Positions 33,378-43,206 of a DNA stretch of 64,000 nt are shown here, piece after piece. A model generated the notes under the pieces. It searched no databases, was not told the origin of the DNA, and worked only from the letters and a program-made list of their open reading frames with translations. A program made the translations under genes and the position numbers. Numbering within the stretch: position 1 is the first letter of the stretch; each line of letters starts with the position of its first letter. The stretch is from contig NC_014923.1 in NCBI RefSeq assembly GCF_000185905.1, positions 4,921,501-4,985,500 of the forward strand, written 5' to 3'. Source of the DNA: Mesorhizobium ciceri biovar biserrulae WSM1271 (GTDB lineage: Bacteria > Pseudomonadota > Alphaproteobacteria > Rhizobiales > Rhizobiaceae).

Positions 33378-35606
33378 CTAGCCATTGACGCGTCTTGCGT
33401 CGCTGACGCTCGAATTGTCCTTGAGCTGCGATAGCAGCCGGTTGAGGTGCTTGAGATCCCAGACTTCGAGATCGATCAGCATTTCGGTGAAGTCGGGCGC
33501 AGTGCGCACCATCGACAGCGTATGGATGTTGGCGTCGTTCGAGGCAACCACCTGCGCTATATCGGCGAGTGACCCCGGCGCGTTGATGGCGGTGACCGAT
33601 ACGCGCGCCGGAAAGCGTTCCTTGGTGCGCTCATCGATGTCCCAGCGCACGTCGATCCAGCGCTCGGGCTGGTCATCGAACGCCTGCAGCGCTGGCGACT
33701 GGATCGGATAGATAGTGATGCCGGTGCCCGGCTGGACGATGCCGACGATGCGATCGCCAGGGACTGCCCCTTCCGGCGCGAAGCGCACCGGCAGATCGCC
33801 GCGCACGCCGCGGATCGGCACGGCTCCATCGCGCGGCTGGTCCTTGTCCTTGCGCGCGGCACGACCCGGAATCTGGAACAGCATGCCGGCGGCATTGCGG
33901 ATCTTCGACCAGCCCTCCTCTCGCGGCTTGGGGACGGCCGTGGTGACGCGCTCATCCTTGTAGTCGGGGAATACCGCCTTCATGACATCAGTGGAGGCGA
34001 GCTCGCCACGCCCGACAGAGGCCAGCACATCCTCGATGTCCTTGCGCGCCAACCTGTGCAGCACCTGCTTCAGGCTCTCCTTGGTGAAGGTCTTGCCGGC
34101 ACGCTCGAAGGCGCGTTCCAGGATGCGGATGCCAAGACCCGAATATTGCTTGCGGATGGCGTTCTTGGTGGCACGGCGGATGGCCGAGCGCGCCTTGCCG
34201 GTGACGACGACCGATTCCCACGCCGCCGGCGGCACCTGCGCCTTGGAGCGGATGATCTCGACCTCGTCGCCGTTCTTCAGTTCCGTCATCAGCGGCATGA
34301 TGCGGCCGTTGACCTTGGCACCGACGCAGGTGTCGCCGACATCGGTGTGCACCGCATAGGCGAAGTCGATCGGTGTCGCGCCGCGCGGCAGCGCAATCAA
34401 CATGCCTTTCGGGGTGAAGCAGAACACCTGGTCCTGGAACAGTTCCAGCTTGGTATTTTCGAGGAAATCCTCAGGGTTGTCGCCTTCGGCAAGCTGCTCG
34501 ATGGTGCGGCGCAGCCAGGCGTAGGCGTTGGTTTCCTTTGAAATCGCGTGGGCGGCGCCATTCGTCTTGCCGCCGGTATCCTTGTAGATCGAATGGGCGG
34601 CGACGCCGTATTCGGCGATCTTGTTCATCTCTCGGGTACGGATCTGCAGCTCGACACGCTGGCGCGACGGGCCGACAATGGTGGTGTGGATCGAGCGGTA
34701 GTCGTTCTGTTTCGGCGTCGAGATGTAGTCCTTGAAGCGACCCGGCACCATCGACCACGCGGTGTGGATGGCGCCAAGCGCCCGGTAGCAGTCCTCGACC
34801 GTGTCGACGACGACGCGAAAGCCGAAGATGTCAGAGAGCTGCTCGAAGGACAGCGCCTTGGCCTCCATCTTGCGGAACACCGACCACGGCTTCTTCTGCC
34901 GGCTCTTTACGCTGGCGTTGATCGCATGCTTCTCGAACAACGTGGACAGTGCCTTTTCGATGTCCGTCAGCACGCCCTTGTTGCGTTCGAAGATTTCGGC
35001 AAGCCGTGCGGTGACGGCGCGATAGGCTTCAGGATTAATGAAGCGGAAGGCGATCTCCTCCAGCTCTTCACGCATGCCTTGCATGCCCATGCGCCCGGCC
35101 AGCGGTGCGTAGATATCCATCGTCTCCTCGGCGATGCGCAGGCGCTTGGCCTCCGGCATGTGGTCGAGGGTGCGCATATTGTGCAAACGATCGGCGAGCT
35201 TGACCAGCAGCACGCGGACATCTTCCGAAATCGCCAGCAGAAGCTTTCTCAGGTTTTCCGCCTGCTCGGCCTTCTTCGAGACCAGATCGAGCTTCTTCAA
35301 CTTGGTCAGGCCCTCGACCAGCTTGCCCATTTCGGGGCCGAACAGATCGTCGATCTCGGCCCGCGTGGCGGTCGTGTCCTCGATGGTGTCGTGCAGCAGG
35401 GCGACCGCGATCGTCGCCTCGTCCATATGCATTTCGGTGAGGATGGCGGCGACTTCGAGCGGATGCGAGAAATACGGATCGCCGGAAGCGCGCTTCTGGT
35501 GGCCATGCTTCTGCATGGCATAGACATAGGCCTTGTTGAGCAACGCCTCGTTGACGTCAGGCTTGTAGCGCTGGACGCGCTCGACAAGCTCATACTGACG
35601 CATCAT
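33378..35606 (-). CDS. rsh: bifunctional (p)ppGpp synthetase/hydrolase (RelA/SpoT homologue)
   Basis: 742 residues. HD hydrolase (HPLEVAAILTEMHMDEATI, LLHDTIEDT), then the synthetase domain (FGFRVVVDTVEDCYRALGAI, RSIHTTIVGPSRQRVELQIR), then TGS (FAYAVHTDVGDTC) and a C-terminal ACT domain (ANIHTLSMVRTAPDF). Both catalytic domains look intact, consistent with the single long Rsh of Rhizobiales. The gene follows rpoZ and precedes pyrE. Start ATG at 35606 or 35603. Confidence 0.95.
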   Translation of the reverse strand: MMRQYELVERVQRYKPDVNEALLNKAYVYAMQKHGHQKRASGDPYFSHPLEVAAILTEMHMDEATIAVALLHDTIEDTTATRAEIDDLFGPEMGKLVEGLTKLKKLDLVSKKAEQAENLRKLLLAISEDVRVLLVKLADRLHNMRTLDHMPEAKRLRIAEETMDIYAPLAGRMGMQGMREELEEIAFRFINPEAYRAVTARLAEIFERNKGVLTDIEKALSTLFEKHAINASVKSRQKKPWSVFRKMEAKALSFEQLSDIFGFRVVVDTVEDCYRALGAIHTAWSMVPGRFKDYISTPKQNDYRSIHTTIVGPSRQRVELQIRTREMNKIAEYGVAAHSIYKDTGGKTNGAAHAISKETNAYAWLRRTIEQLAEGDNPEDFLENTKLELFQDQVFCFTPKGMLIALPRGATPIDFAYAVHTDVGDTCVGAKVNGRIMPLMTELKNGDEVEIIRSKAQVPPAAWESVVVTGKARSAIRRATKNAIRKQYSGLGIRILERAFERAGKTFTKESLKQVLHRLARKDIEDVLASVGRGELASTDVMKAVFPDYKDERVTTAVPKPREEGWSKIRNAAGMLFQIPGRAARKDKDQPRDGAVPIRGVRGDLPVRFAPEGAVPGDRIVGIVQPGTGITIYPIQSPALQAFDDQPERWIDVRWDIDERTKERFPARVSVTAINAPGSLADIAQVVASNDANIHTLSMVRTAPDFTEMLIDLEVWDLKHLNRLLSQLKDNSSVSDARRVNG

Positions 35607-35734
35607 GGGCGGAATCTCGCGGTGCTGAAATGATTGATGCGCCGCACTAGCGTACGGCGCATCCCATAGATAGCCACGAAACTGACTGGACGGAAGTGCC
35701 GGAAACGTATTCCAGGCAGGTCCAGAACGCTGGC

Positions 35735-36136
35735 TTAGTAGTCGTCGCTCTTTTCCGGCGGCACCAGGCCCTCGATGCCGGCCAGGAGGTCTTCCTCGGT
35801 CATCCGGTCGAAGGTGATGTTCTCCTCGGCGTCGTCGGCGTCGGTGGCGGCAACGGCGGTGCCGGTCTGATCGGCAATCGCCTCGCCATCGGCCTCGGGC
35901 TCGTCGACCTCGACATGCTTCTGCAGCGAATGGATCAGATCTTCCTTGAGGTCGTCGGGCGACAGCGTCTCATCGGCGATCTCGCGCAGCGCCACAACCG
36001 GATTCTTGTCGTTGTCACGCGGCACTGTGATCGGCGCGCCCTGGCTGATCTGCCGGGCACGATGGCCGGCAAGGAGCACCAGCTCGAAGCGGTTGTCGAC
36101 CTTGTCGATGCAATCTTCAACGGTTACGCGGGCCAT
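35735..36136 (-). CDS. rpoZ: RNA polymerase omega subunit
   Basis: 133 residues beginning MARVTVEDCIDKVDNRFELV, the omega signature, with LALRE-like VVALREIADETL and an acidic C-terminal tail (DADDAEENITFDR). It helps assembly of core polymerase and, in other proteobacteria, forms part of a ppGpp site, so its place next to rsh is apt. Confidence 0.95.
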   Translation of the reverse strand: MARVTVEDCIDKVDNRFELVLLAGHRARQISQGAPITVPRDNDKNPVVALREIADETLSPDDLKEDLIHSLQKHVEVDEPEADGEAIADQTGTAVAATDADDAEENITFDRMTEEDLLAGIEGLVPPEKSDDY

Positions 36137-36459
36137 GGATTGCCCCTTTCATGCGATGGATTTGATGGAAAACAGGCTCGGTCCATAACCCGAACGCCGC
36201 CAAAATACAAGCATCATGGCAATGGCTGGGTTGCATGGCGCCCAAACCTTGGTTCAAACACCCGATTTGGCAAAACCAGTCTGTGCTATGTGTTCGGTGT
36301 CCCGATCACAATTGCTTGCAGTGCCGCACGCGCCCTTGGATTGCCGCGAAACTGGCGCTATCTCGGATGGCATAGAGGTCAGCCGGTTTATTATGAGCCT
36401 GACCGAACGCTATCGCATTTGGTTTAGACGGGTGTTTATTTCGAGAAGGAATATTTTCC
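36137..36459. other. intergenic region upstream of rpoZ and the NYN gene
   Basis: 323 bases. A short open frame ends at 36427 (GLPRNWRYLGWHRGQPVYYE near its end) but has only a possible GTG start at 36290 and no good ribosome-binding site. Otherwise the region should hold the promoters of rpoZ (minus strand) and the NYN gene (plus strand). No clear hexamers were assigned. Confidence 0.35.
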
Positions 36460-37041
36460 ATGTTCGACCCTCGTGAAAAAATCGCCCTATTCATCGACGG
36501 CGCCAATCTCTACGCGACGTCGCGCGCGCTCGGCTTCGACATCGACTACCGCAAGCTTCTGTCGAGCTTCCAGAAGCGCGGCTATCTGCTGCGCGCCTAT
36601 TATTACACGGCGCTGGTCGAGGATCAGGAATACTCCTCGATCCGTCCGCTGATCGACTGGCTCGACTATAATGGCTTCAAGGTGGTCACCAAGCCGGCCA
36701 AGGAATTCACCGACTCGACCGGCCGCCGCAAGATCAAGGGCAATATGGACATCGAGCTCACCGTCGATGCGCTGGAACTCGCCGATGTCGTCGACCACTA
36801 CGTCATCTTTTCCGGCGACGGCGATTTCCGCACATTGGTCGAGGCATTGCAGCGGCGTGGCCGCAAGGTATCGATCGTCTCGACCATGGCCTCGCAGCCG
36901 CCGATGATCTCCGACGATCTGCGCCGCCAGGCCGACCATTTCATCGACCTGACGACGCTGAAGAACGAGGTTGGCCGTGACCCGTCCGAGCGCCCGGTGC
37001 GCAGGCCCGAGCCGGCCGAAGTCGACGAGGACGATTATTGA
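36460..37041 (+). CDS. NYN-domain (LabA-like PIN) ribonuclease-type protein
   Basis: 193 residues. The NYN fold is shown by IALFIDGANLYATSRAL (acid in FIDGAN), KGNMDIELTVDALELAD and the closing YVIFSGDGDFRTLVEAL, where the conserved acids of the PIN-like active site are in FSGDGDF. These proteins are probably RNA-processing nucleases. A ribosome-binding site GAGAAGGAAT precedes the ATG. The downstream UDG gene starts at or next to its stop codon. Confidence 0.88.
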   Translation: MFDPREKIALFIDGANLYATSRALGFDIDYRKLLSSFQKRGYLLRAYYYTALVEDQEYSSIRPLIDWLDYNGFKVVTKPAKEFTDSTGRRKIKGNMDIELTVDALELADVVDHYVIFSGDGDFRTLVEALQRRGRKVSIVSTMASQPPMISDDLRRQADHFIDLTTLKNEVGRDPSERPVRRPEPAEVDEDDY

Positions 37042-37709
37042 GGCCGGTCGCCTTGACCGTGCTTTCCGCCTCCGAACCCGGCCGCGATTGCCCGCTCTGC
37101 CCAAGGCTGCATGACTTCATCGCCGAGTGGCGGCAGCGCGAGCCGTCCTGGTTCAATGCGCCGGTGCCGACTTTTTTACCACCCGAGGGTGACGCGGCGG
37201 TTCAGTTGCTGATCGTCGGGCTGGCGCCTGGCCTGCGCGGTGCCAATCGAACGGGCCGCCCGTTCACCGGCGACTATGCCGGCGACATGCTCTACTCGAC
37301 GATGATTTCGCACGGTTTTGCGCGCGGAGAGTTCAAGGCGCGGCCAGATGACGGATTGGAGCTGGTCGGCACCGCGATCACCAACGCGGTGCGCTGCGTG
37401 CCGCCGGAGAACAAGCCGGTGGGCGCTGAGATTGCCACCTGCCGGACATTCCTGGTGCCGACGATCGCCAGGTTCCCGAACCTGCGCGCCGTGCTGGCAC
37501 TGGGATCGATCGCGCACCAGTCGACGGTGCGGGCATTGGGCGGGCGTGTCGCCGCCTATCCGTTCAAGCATGGCGGGCAGCTGCCGGCCGGCAGCATCAC
37601 GCTGTTTTCGAGCTATCATTGCTCGCGCTACAACACCAACACCGGTGTGCTGACCGAAGCGATGTTCGTTAGCGTTTTCAGCCAGATAGCGGCGTTCCTG
37701 CAGAAATAG
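37038..37709 (+). CDS. uracil-DNA glycosylase, family 5-like
   Basis: About 223 residues. Motif A reads LIVGLAPGLRGANRTGRPFT, the GLAPG...GAN form of family 5 (UDGb-like). A late SSYHCSRYNTNTG corresponds to the motif carrying a histidine and Asn. CPLCPRL near the N-terminus is part of an iron-sulfur cluster. It should remove uracil and perhaps other damaged bases from DNA. The start is uncertain: TTG at 37038 overlaps the NYN stop, and TTG 37053 or GTG 37059 are alternatives. Confidence 0.88.
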   Translation: MRPVALTVLSASEPGRDCPLCPRLHDFIAEWRQREPSWFNAPVPTFLPPEGDAAVQLLIVGLAPGLRGANRTGRPFTGDYAGDMLYSTMISHGFARGEFKARPDDGLELVGTAITNAVRCVPPENKPVGAEIATCRTFLVPTIARFPNLRAVLALGSIAHQSTVRALGGRVAAYPFKHGGQLPAGSITLFSSYHCSRYNTNTGVLTEAMFVSVFSQIAAFLQK

Positions 37710-37726
37710 AGTCGGGCGCCAGCGGA

Positions 37727-38437
37727 TCAGCTTGATGGCGCAAACAGTGCAGCCAGCACCGCCGGCCCACCCTTCAGCACATTCATATCGACATCGCCAT
37801 TGATGCCGTCGACGCGACCCCTGTTGTGGTACTGCCAGTAGACCCAGTCGTCGCGGTCCGGCTCCAGGAGCAACGAGCGGAGCCAGAGCGGACGGGCAGC
37901 AATGCGCCCTGCATAGGTCTGCGCTGCCTCATCGGTCAGATAGACGATCGCAGGCTTGCCGAACGTCGCCTCGACTGGAGCGAGGAACGCGGCCAGTTCG
38001 GCGTTCAATTGTTCGGGCGTCGGCCGCTGCGGGCAGTTGCCGCCGAATTCGATGTCGACGACCGGCGGCAGCAGCGGCTGGTCGTGCGGCACAACCGAGA
38101 TGAAATTCTTCGCCTGGTCGGCGCCAGGTCGGCAAAAGGTGAAAAAGTGATAGGCGCCGACGGCGAGACCGGCGGCGCGGGCCTCTTCCAGATTCTTCGC
38201 GAAGGCATCGTCGACATGATCGCCGCCTTCGGTCGCCTTGATGACTGCGAAGGCGACATCGTCGGCGGCGACACGCGGCCAGTCGATCCGGCCCTGATGA
38301 TGGGAAACGTCGATGCCCCTGAGCGGATATTTGTCGCGGTCCGGCGAGAATGCCTTGAAATAGATGTAGCCGCCTGCTGCGACGAAACATACCAAGACCA
38401 GACTGGCCAGACCAAAGAGAACAATTCGGTTCTTCAA
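37727..38437 (-). CDS. glycoside hydrolase family 25 (lysozyme-like) protein
   Basis: 236 residues. An N-terminal membrane or signal segment (IVLFGLASLVLVCFVAAGGY) is followed by a GH25 domain: LRGIDVSHHQGRIDWPRV, FAVIKATEGGD, VDIEFGGN (the catalytic acids) and YWQYHNRGRVDGINGDVDMN. It probably cleaves peptidoglycan in the periplasm. The anchor may not be cleaved. It lies 15 bases from smpB. Confidence 0.9.
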   Translation of the reverse strand: MKNRIVLFGLASLVLVCFVAAGGYIYFKAFSPDRDKYPLRGIDVSHHQGRIDWPRVAADDVAFAVIKATEGGDHVDDAFAKNLEEARAAGLAVGAYHFFTFCRPGADQAKNFISVVPHDQPLLPPVVDIEFGGNCPQRPTPEQLNAELAAFLAPVEATFGKPAIVYLTDEAAQTYAGRIAARPLWLRSLLLEPDRDDWVYWQYHNRGRVDGINGDVDMNVLKGGPAVLAALFAPSS

Positions 38438-38452
38438 GCGAATGGCCCCAGC

Positions 38453-38932
38453 CTACCCACGCTCTTTTAACAGCCGGCCCTTCTCGCGCGACCAATCGCG
38501 CTGCTTCTCGCTCTCGCGCTTGTCGTGCAGTTTCTTGCCGCGGCCGACAGCGAGCAGCAGCTTGGCGCGGCCCTGGTCGTTGAAATAGATTTTCAGCGGC
38601 ACAAGCGTCATGCCTTCGCGGTCGACGCTTTGCGACAGTTTCGCCATTTCGCGCTTGTTGAGCAGCAGCTTGCGGCGCCGCCTGGGCTCGTGGTTGAAGC
38701 GGTTGGCCTGCAGATATTCCGGCAGATAGGAATTGATCAGCCAGATCTCGCCGCCTTCGACCGAGGCGTAGCTGTCCTGGATGTTGGCCTGGCCCTGGCG
38801 CAGCGACTTGACCTCGGTGCCGGTCAGCACCAGACCGGCCTCGACCGTGTCGAGCACCTCATAGGAAAACCGCGCCTTGCGGTTTTCCGAAACGGTCTTG
38901 TTGTTGGGATCGGCTTTTCTGACTTGATTCAT
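38453..38932 (-). CDS. smpB: tmRNA-binding protein SmpB
   Basis: 159 residues. RKARFSYEVLDTVEAGLVLTG-type core, GTEVKSLRQGQANIQDSYA and the C-terminal GRGKKLHDKRESEKQRDW tail needed in ribosome rescue. It works with tmRNA in trans-translation. It follows dapA by 25 bases, the usual order in Rhizobiales. Confidence 0.96.
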   Translation of the reverse strand: MNQVRKADPNNKTVSENRKARFSYEVLDTVEAGLVLTGTEVKSLRQGQANIQDSYASVEGGEIWLINSYLPEYLQANRFNHEPRRRRKLLLNKREMAKLSQSVDREGMTLVPLKIYFNDQGRAKLLLAVGRGKKLHDKRESEKQRDWSREKGRLLKERG

Positions 38933-38957
38933 GATGCGGAGAGGTGGCGCCTCATCC

Positions 38958-39839
38958 CTAATTAATCAAGCCGGCGTGCTTCATAGCCGCATCGATCTTG
39001 TCGGCAGTCGACTGTTCGATCGTCACCAACGGCGAGCGCAGCACGTTTTCGACCTTGCCTAGCTTCGACAGCGCGTATTTGGCGCCGGAAACGCCAGGCT
39101 CGATGAAGATCGCCTTGTGCAGCGGCAGCAGGCGATCCTGCAGATCCAGCGCCTTGGCGCTGTCGCCGGCAAGCGTTGCCTCCTGGAATTCGGCGCACAG
39201 CCGCGGCGCGACGTTCGACGTCACCGAAATACAGCCGACGCCGCCATGCGCGTTGAATCCAAGCGCCGAAGCATCTTCGCCCGAAAGCTGGATGAAATCC
39301 TTGCCGCACGTGGCACGCTGCTCGGAAACCCGTTCGACCTTGCCGGTGGCATCCTTGACACCGACGATGTTCTTGAAGTCGTGCACGAGCCGGCCCATCG
39401 TGTCCGGCATCATGTCGATGACCGAGCGCGGCGGGATGTTGTAGATGATGATCGGCAGCTTGGTCGCCCTGGCGACCGCCGCGAAGTGCTCATACAGGCC
39501 GCGCTGCGTCGGCCTGTTATAATAAGGCGTGACGACCAGGGCGGCATCGGCGCCGGCCTTCTCGGCATACTGCACGAGCCCGACGGCTTCCTCGGTGTTG
39601 TTGGAACCAGCGCCGGCGACGACCGGAACTCGTCCCTTGGCCACCTCGATGCATACCTTGACGACCTGGCGGTGCTCGTCATGCGACAGTGTCGGCGACT
39701 CGCCGGTGGTGCCGACCGGCACCAGGCCCGTCGTGCCCTCCGCGAGTTGCCATTCGACGAATGCGCGAAAGGCTTTCTCGTCGAAACGCCCGCTCTTTTC
39801 GAACGGTGTCACGAGCGCAGTAAGCGAGCCTCTCAGCAT
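38958..39839 (-). CDS. dapA: 4-hydroxy-tetrahydrodipicolinate synthase
   Basis: 293 residues. TTGLVPVGTTGESPTL, the Schiff-base lysine in NIVGVKDATGKVERV, and PYYNRPTQRGLYEHF are all standard. It condenses aspartate semialdehyde with pyruvate for lysine and diaminopimelate. ATG at 39839 is chosen, not the TTG at 39848. It is divergent from the lytic transglycosylase gene. Confidence 0.96.
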   Translation of the reverse strand: MLRGSLTALVTPFEKSGRFDEKAFRAFVEWQLAEGTTGLVPVGTTGESPTLSHDEHRQVVKVCIEVAKGRVPVVAGAGSNNTEEAVGLVQYAEKAGADAALVVTPYYNRPTQRGLYEHFAAVARATKLPIIIYNIPPRSVIDMMPDTMGRLVHDFKNIVGVKDATGKVERVSEQRATCGKDFIQLSGEDASALGFNAHGGVGCISVTSNVAPRLCAEFQEATLAGDSAKALDLQDRLLPLHKAIFIEPGVSGAKYALSKLGKVENVLRSPLVTIEQSTADKIDAAMKHAGLIN

Positions 39840-40086
39840 ATCGTCCAACTCCTTGGCACTTCTGGTGTTTTGTGTCGGTGTTTGTGGTCGCGCCTTCTAA
39901 CCGAAAGCGAAGCGGCGCACCATAGTCTCGACATGGTTGCGCGGCAAGCATTGCCATGGTGCCAGCAAGCGCAATTCGAACGGCCTCGCTAACTCTTTGT
40001 TTACGGGCTCTTCACGACCTAAGTTTAGGCTTCGAGGCATCTTCGCCAGCTTGTGGAATGCCAGGACAAGGAAAGATTTAGGGATC

Positions 40087-42138
40087 ATGCCGGGCGGTCG
40101 GCCTCACCTTCTCGCGCTGCTTGGCGCCGCGCTCGCGCTGATGCCGGGCATGGCGATCAGCGGCAGCGTGGACGCACGGGTCACCTCAGCCATTCCGATT
40201 CCAGGCGCGGCAATTGCGCTGCCAGACCTGCAGGACAGAACGCGACAGGCGCCCTTGCCCGACGTCGCCCCTCTGAAAAGCGGACTGGATGCGTTGGCGC
40301 GGGGTGATAGTCTCCGCGCTCGTGGCGTGCGCGATGCCCTTCCGGCGCAGTCGCTCGACCAGCATATCCTTGCCTGGGCGATCGCGCTTTATGGCGGCGA
40401 CAAGGTTCCGAGCGACGATATCACTGCTGCGGCCAAGATGCTGCCCAACTGGCCGGGGACCGTAGCCCTGCGCAAGAACAGCGAGCGCGCGCTCTATCGA
40501 GAGAACCCTGCCCCCGACATCGTCATCAGGGCGTTCGATGGCAGCCAGCCGCAGACATTCGAAGGCGTGATGGTTCTCGCCCGCGCCTATGTGGCGTCCA
40601 GCAATACCAAGGCGGCGCGTTCCGTGCTGTCGCCCTTCTGGCGCACCGCGATCCTGGAGGCCAAGGACGAGGCGGCGCTGATCAAGGAATTCGGCAGCCT
40701 GATCCCGGCCGCGGACCACCGCTTTCGCATGGAGCGCATGTTCTATGCCGACCGCGCGAATTCCGCGCTGCGCGTCGCCGGCCTCGCCGGCGCCCAGCAG
40801 CTCGCCGATGCATGGGCGGCGGCCGACAAAGGCGACAAGAACGCGCCCAAGCTGCTGAAGGCCGTGCCGGCAATGCAACGTTCGGCCGGCTACTTCTTCG
40901 CGCAGGCCGAATATTTGCGCAAGCAGGAGGATTTTGCCGGCGCTGCAGCCATTGTGATGCAGGCACCGACCGATCGCGAAGCTCTGGTCGATCCGGATGC
41001 CTGGTGGGTCGAGCGCCGGGTGCTGTCGCGTGAACTGGTCGACCAGGGCGACATGAAGGCCGCGTACAAGATCGTCGCTACACACGCTGCCGAAAGTGCC
41101 ACCAATGCGGCCGACGCCGAATTCCATGCCGGCTGGTACGCGTTGCGCGGCCTGAACGACCCCAAGCTTGCCGCAACGCATTTCGCTCGCATCGCCGACC
41201 TTGCCCAAGGGCCGATGACGCTGTCGCGCGCGTATTACTGGCTCGGCCGTGCCGCCGAAGTCGGCGGCCCGGGCAACGCCAAGGATTATTTTGCGCGCGC
41301 CGCTGCCTACGGCACGACATTCTACGGCCAGCTTGCCGCCGAACGTGTCGGCCGGCAGGCGCTCAACATCGTCTATCCCTCGCCAAGCGCAGCCGACCGG
41401 CAGAACTTTGCCGGCCGCGAGGCCGTCAGCGCCATCAAGCGGCTGCAGGAGGCGGGCTACGACCGCTATGCCGAGACGCTCTATCGCGACCTTGCCGGGC
41501 AGTTGACCAGTCCAGGCGAACTGGCGCTGCTCGCTGTCCTTGCCGAAAAGCAAGGGAACCATTTCATGGCGCTGAAAATCGGCAAGATCGCCGGGGCGCG
41601 CGGCATTGATGTCGGCGCATTGTCGCATCCGCTCGGCGTCATTCCCGATTCGGCCGACATTTCCGGCTCAGGCAAGGCGCTGGCCTATGCGATCGCCCGC
41701 CAGGAAAGCGAATTCAACATCGGCGCCGTGTCGAGCGCCGGCGCGCGCGGGCTGCTGCAGCTGATGCCGGGAACCGCAAGGCAATTGGCGAAGAAGGCCG
41801 GGCTGCAGTTTTCGCAAACACGGCTGACCACCGATGCCGGCTACAACGCGACGCTTGGTTCGGCCTTCCTCGGCGAACAGCTCGACCGCTTCAACGGCTC
41901 CTACGTGCTGACCTTCGCCGGCTACAATGCCGGCCCCAACCGGGCCAGGCAGTGGGTGGGCAGATATGGCGACCCGCGCGGCAAGGACATCGACGCGGTC
42001 GTCGACTGGATCGAGCGGATTCCCTACACGGAAACAAGAAGTTACGTTCAGCGAGTGATGGAGAATTACGAGGTCTACAAGATGCGTATTTCCGGCGAAT
42101 ACGACATTGTCGGGGATCTGGTGAACGGGCGGAGTTGA
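40087..42138 (+). CDS. soluble lytic murein transglycosylase
   Basis: 683 residues. A signal peptide (HLLALLGAALALMPGMAISG) is followed by a long alpha-superhelical region of 400 residues and a C-terminal SLT domain: AYAIARQESEFNIGAVSSAG with catalytic Glu540, RGLLQLMPGTARQLAKKAG, FAGYNAGPNRARQWV and YVQRVMENY. It cuts glycan strands of peptidoglycan with formation of 1,6-anhydromuramyl ends. An open frame upstream has no family sequence, so ATG at 40087 is used. Confidence 0.93.
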   Translation: MPGGRPHLLALLGAALALMPGMAISGSVDARVTSAIPIPGAAIALPDLQDRTRQAPLPDVAPLKSGLDALARGDSLRARGVRDALPAQSLDQHILAWAIALYGGDKVPSDDITAAAKMLPNWPGTVALRKNSERALYRENPAPDIVIRAFDGSQPQTFEGVMVLARAYVASSNTKAARSVLSPFWRTAILEAKDEAALIKEFGSLIPAADHRFRMERMFYADRANSALRVAGLAGAQQLADAWAAADKGDKNAPKLLKAVPAMQRSAGYFFAQAEYLRKQEDFAGAAAIVMQAPTDREALVDPDAWWVERRVLSRELVDQGDMKAAYKIVATHAAESATNAADAEFHAGWYALRGLNDPKLAATHFARIADLAQGPMTLSRAYYWLGRAAEVGGPGNAKDYFARAAAYGTTFYGQLAAERVGRQALNIVYPSPSAADRQNFAGREAVSAIKRLQEAGYDRYAETLYRDLAGQLTSPGELALLAVLAEKQGNHFMALKIGKIAGARGIDVGALSHPLGVIPDSADISGSGKALAYAIARQESEFNIGAVSSAGARGLLQLMPGTARQLAKKAGLQFSQTRLTTDAGYNATLGSAFLGEQLDRFNGSYVLTFAGYNAGPNRARQWVGRYGDPRGKDIDAVVDWIERIPYTETRSYVQRVMENYEVYKMRISGEYDIVGDLVNGRS

Positions 42139-42247
42139 GCCTTTCTGTCCTTCTCCACTTGTGGGAGAAGGCAAGAGCGCCTTTTATTGACCATCCCTGC
42201 CCTCGCCTGTAGCTGTCCAGATTGATACAGCGAGGTCGCACATTCCG

Positions 42248-43147
42248 ATGGCAAGCGAGCAGCTTTTTTCCGACTTCTTCTACAGCGCACCGGACGGGTT
42301 AAAACTCCATGCGCGCGTCTATGGCGAGGCCAATTCCGGACCCTGGCCGGTTGTCTGCCTGCCTGGCCTGACCCGCAATGCCAGGGATTTTCACGAGCTG
42401 GCGCTCTATCTGTCGACGCATGCGGCAACTCCACGAAAGGTCATCGCCTTCGACTACCGCGGGCGCGGGCAGTCAGCTTATGATCCCGACGTCAAAAATT
42501 ACAATGTCGGCGTGGAGGCCGGCGACATTCTCGCCGGGCTGGCGGCGCTGAACATCGGAGAAGCGGCCTTCATCGGCACCTCGCGCGGGGGATTGATCAT
42601 CCATGTGCTCGGGACGATGCGGCCATCCGTCCTGAAAGCCATTGTTTTCAACGACATCGGACCGATGATCGAGACGGCCGGACTTGCCCATATCCAGTCT
42701 TATCTCGAGCGCGACCCGGCACCGAAAACCCGCACACAGGCGGCGGCCGCCCAGCGCAGCGTGCATGGCGAAGACTTCTCCGCTCTTGCCGGCGCCGATT
42801 GGGATCGGATGGTATGGGCTCTCTACCGCGAAACGGATGGTGGGCTGGTGCCGGATTTCGATCCGAAGCTGGTGGATACCGTTGCCAGTCTCGATCTGAC
42901 GCAGAAGCTGCCTGACCTATGGCCGCAATTCGAGGCGTTGGCCGCGATTCCTCTGCTCACCATACGGGGCGTTAATTCGAGATTGCTGTCCACAGACACG
43001 CTCAAGCAGATGAGAGAGCGCCATTCCATGATGGAGACGATCACCGTCGAGGGTCAGGGCCATGCGCCGTTCCTCGAGACCGGCAGCCTACCGGGCGACA
43101 TAGGCGCTTTTCTCGATCAGGCCGAGCGGAAGAATATCCTGAAGTAA
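42248..43147 (+). CDS. alpha/beta hydrolase
   Basis: 299 residues with VVCLPGLTRNARDF (oxyanion region), AFDYRGRGQSAYDP and the nucleophile elbow FIGTSRGGLIIH (Ser112). The catalytic histidine is in EGQGHAPFLE near the C-terminus. No signal peptide. The substrate is unknown; MhpC/esterase-like. It is followed by a tyrosine recombinase in convergent orientation. Confidence 0.9.
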   Translation: MASEQLFSDFFYSAPDGLKLHARVYGEANSGPWPVVCLPGLTRNARDFHELALYLSTHAATPRKVIAFDYRGRGQSAYDPDVKNYNVGVEAGDILAGLAALNIGEAAFIGTSRGGLIIHVLGTMRPSVLKAIVFNDIGPMIETAGLAHIQSYLERDPAPKTRTQAAAAQRSVHGEDFSALAGADWDRMVWALYRETDGGLVPDFDPKLVDTVASLDLTQKLPDLWPQFEALAAIPLLTIRGVNSRLLSTDTLKQMRERHSMMETITVEGQGHAPFLETGSLPGDIGAFLDQAERKNILK

Positions 43148-43206
43148 ATCCCATGACCGAACAAGGTCACGGGATAGCTATGATAGTATAGGCAAGTTTC
43201 TTCAGC

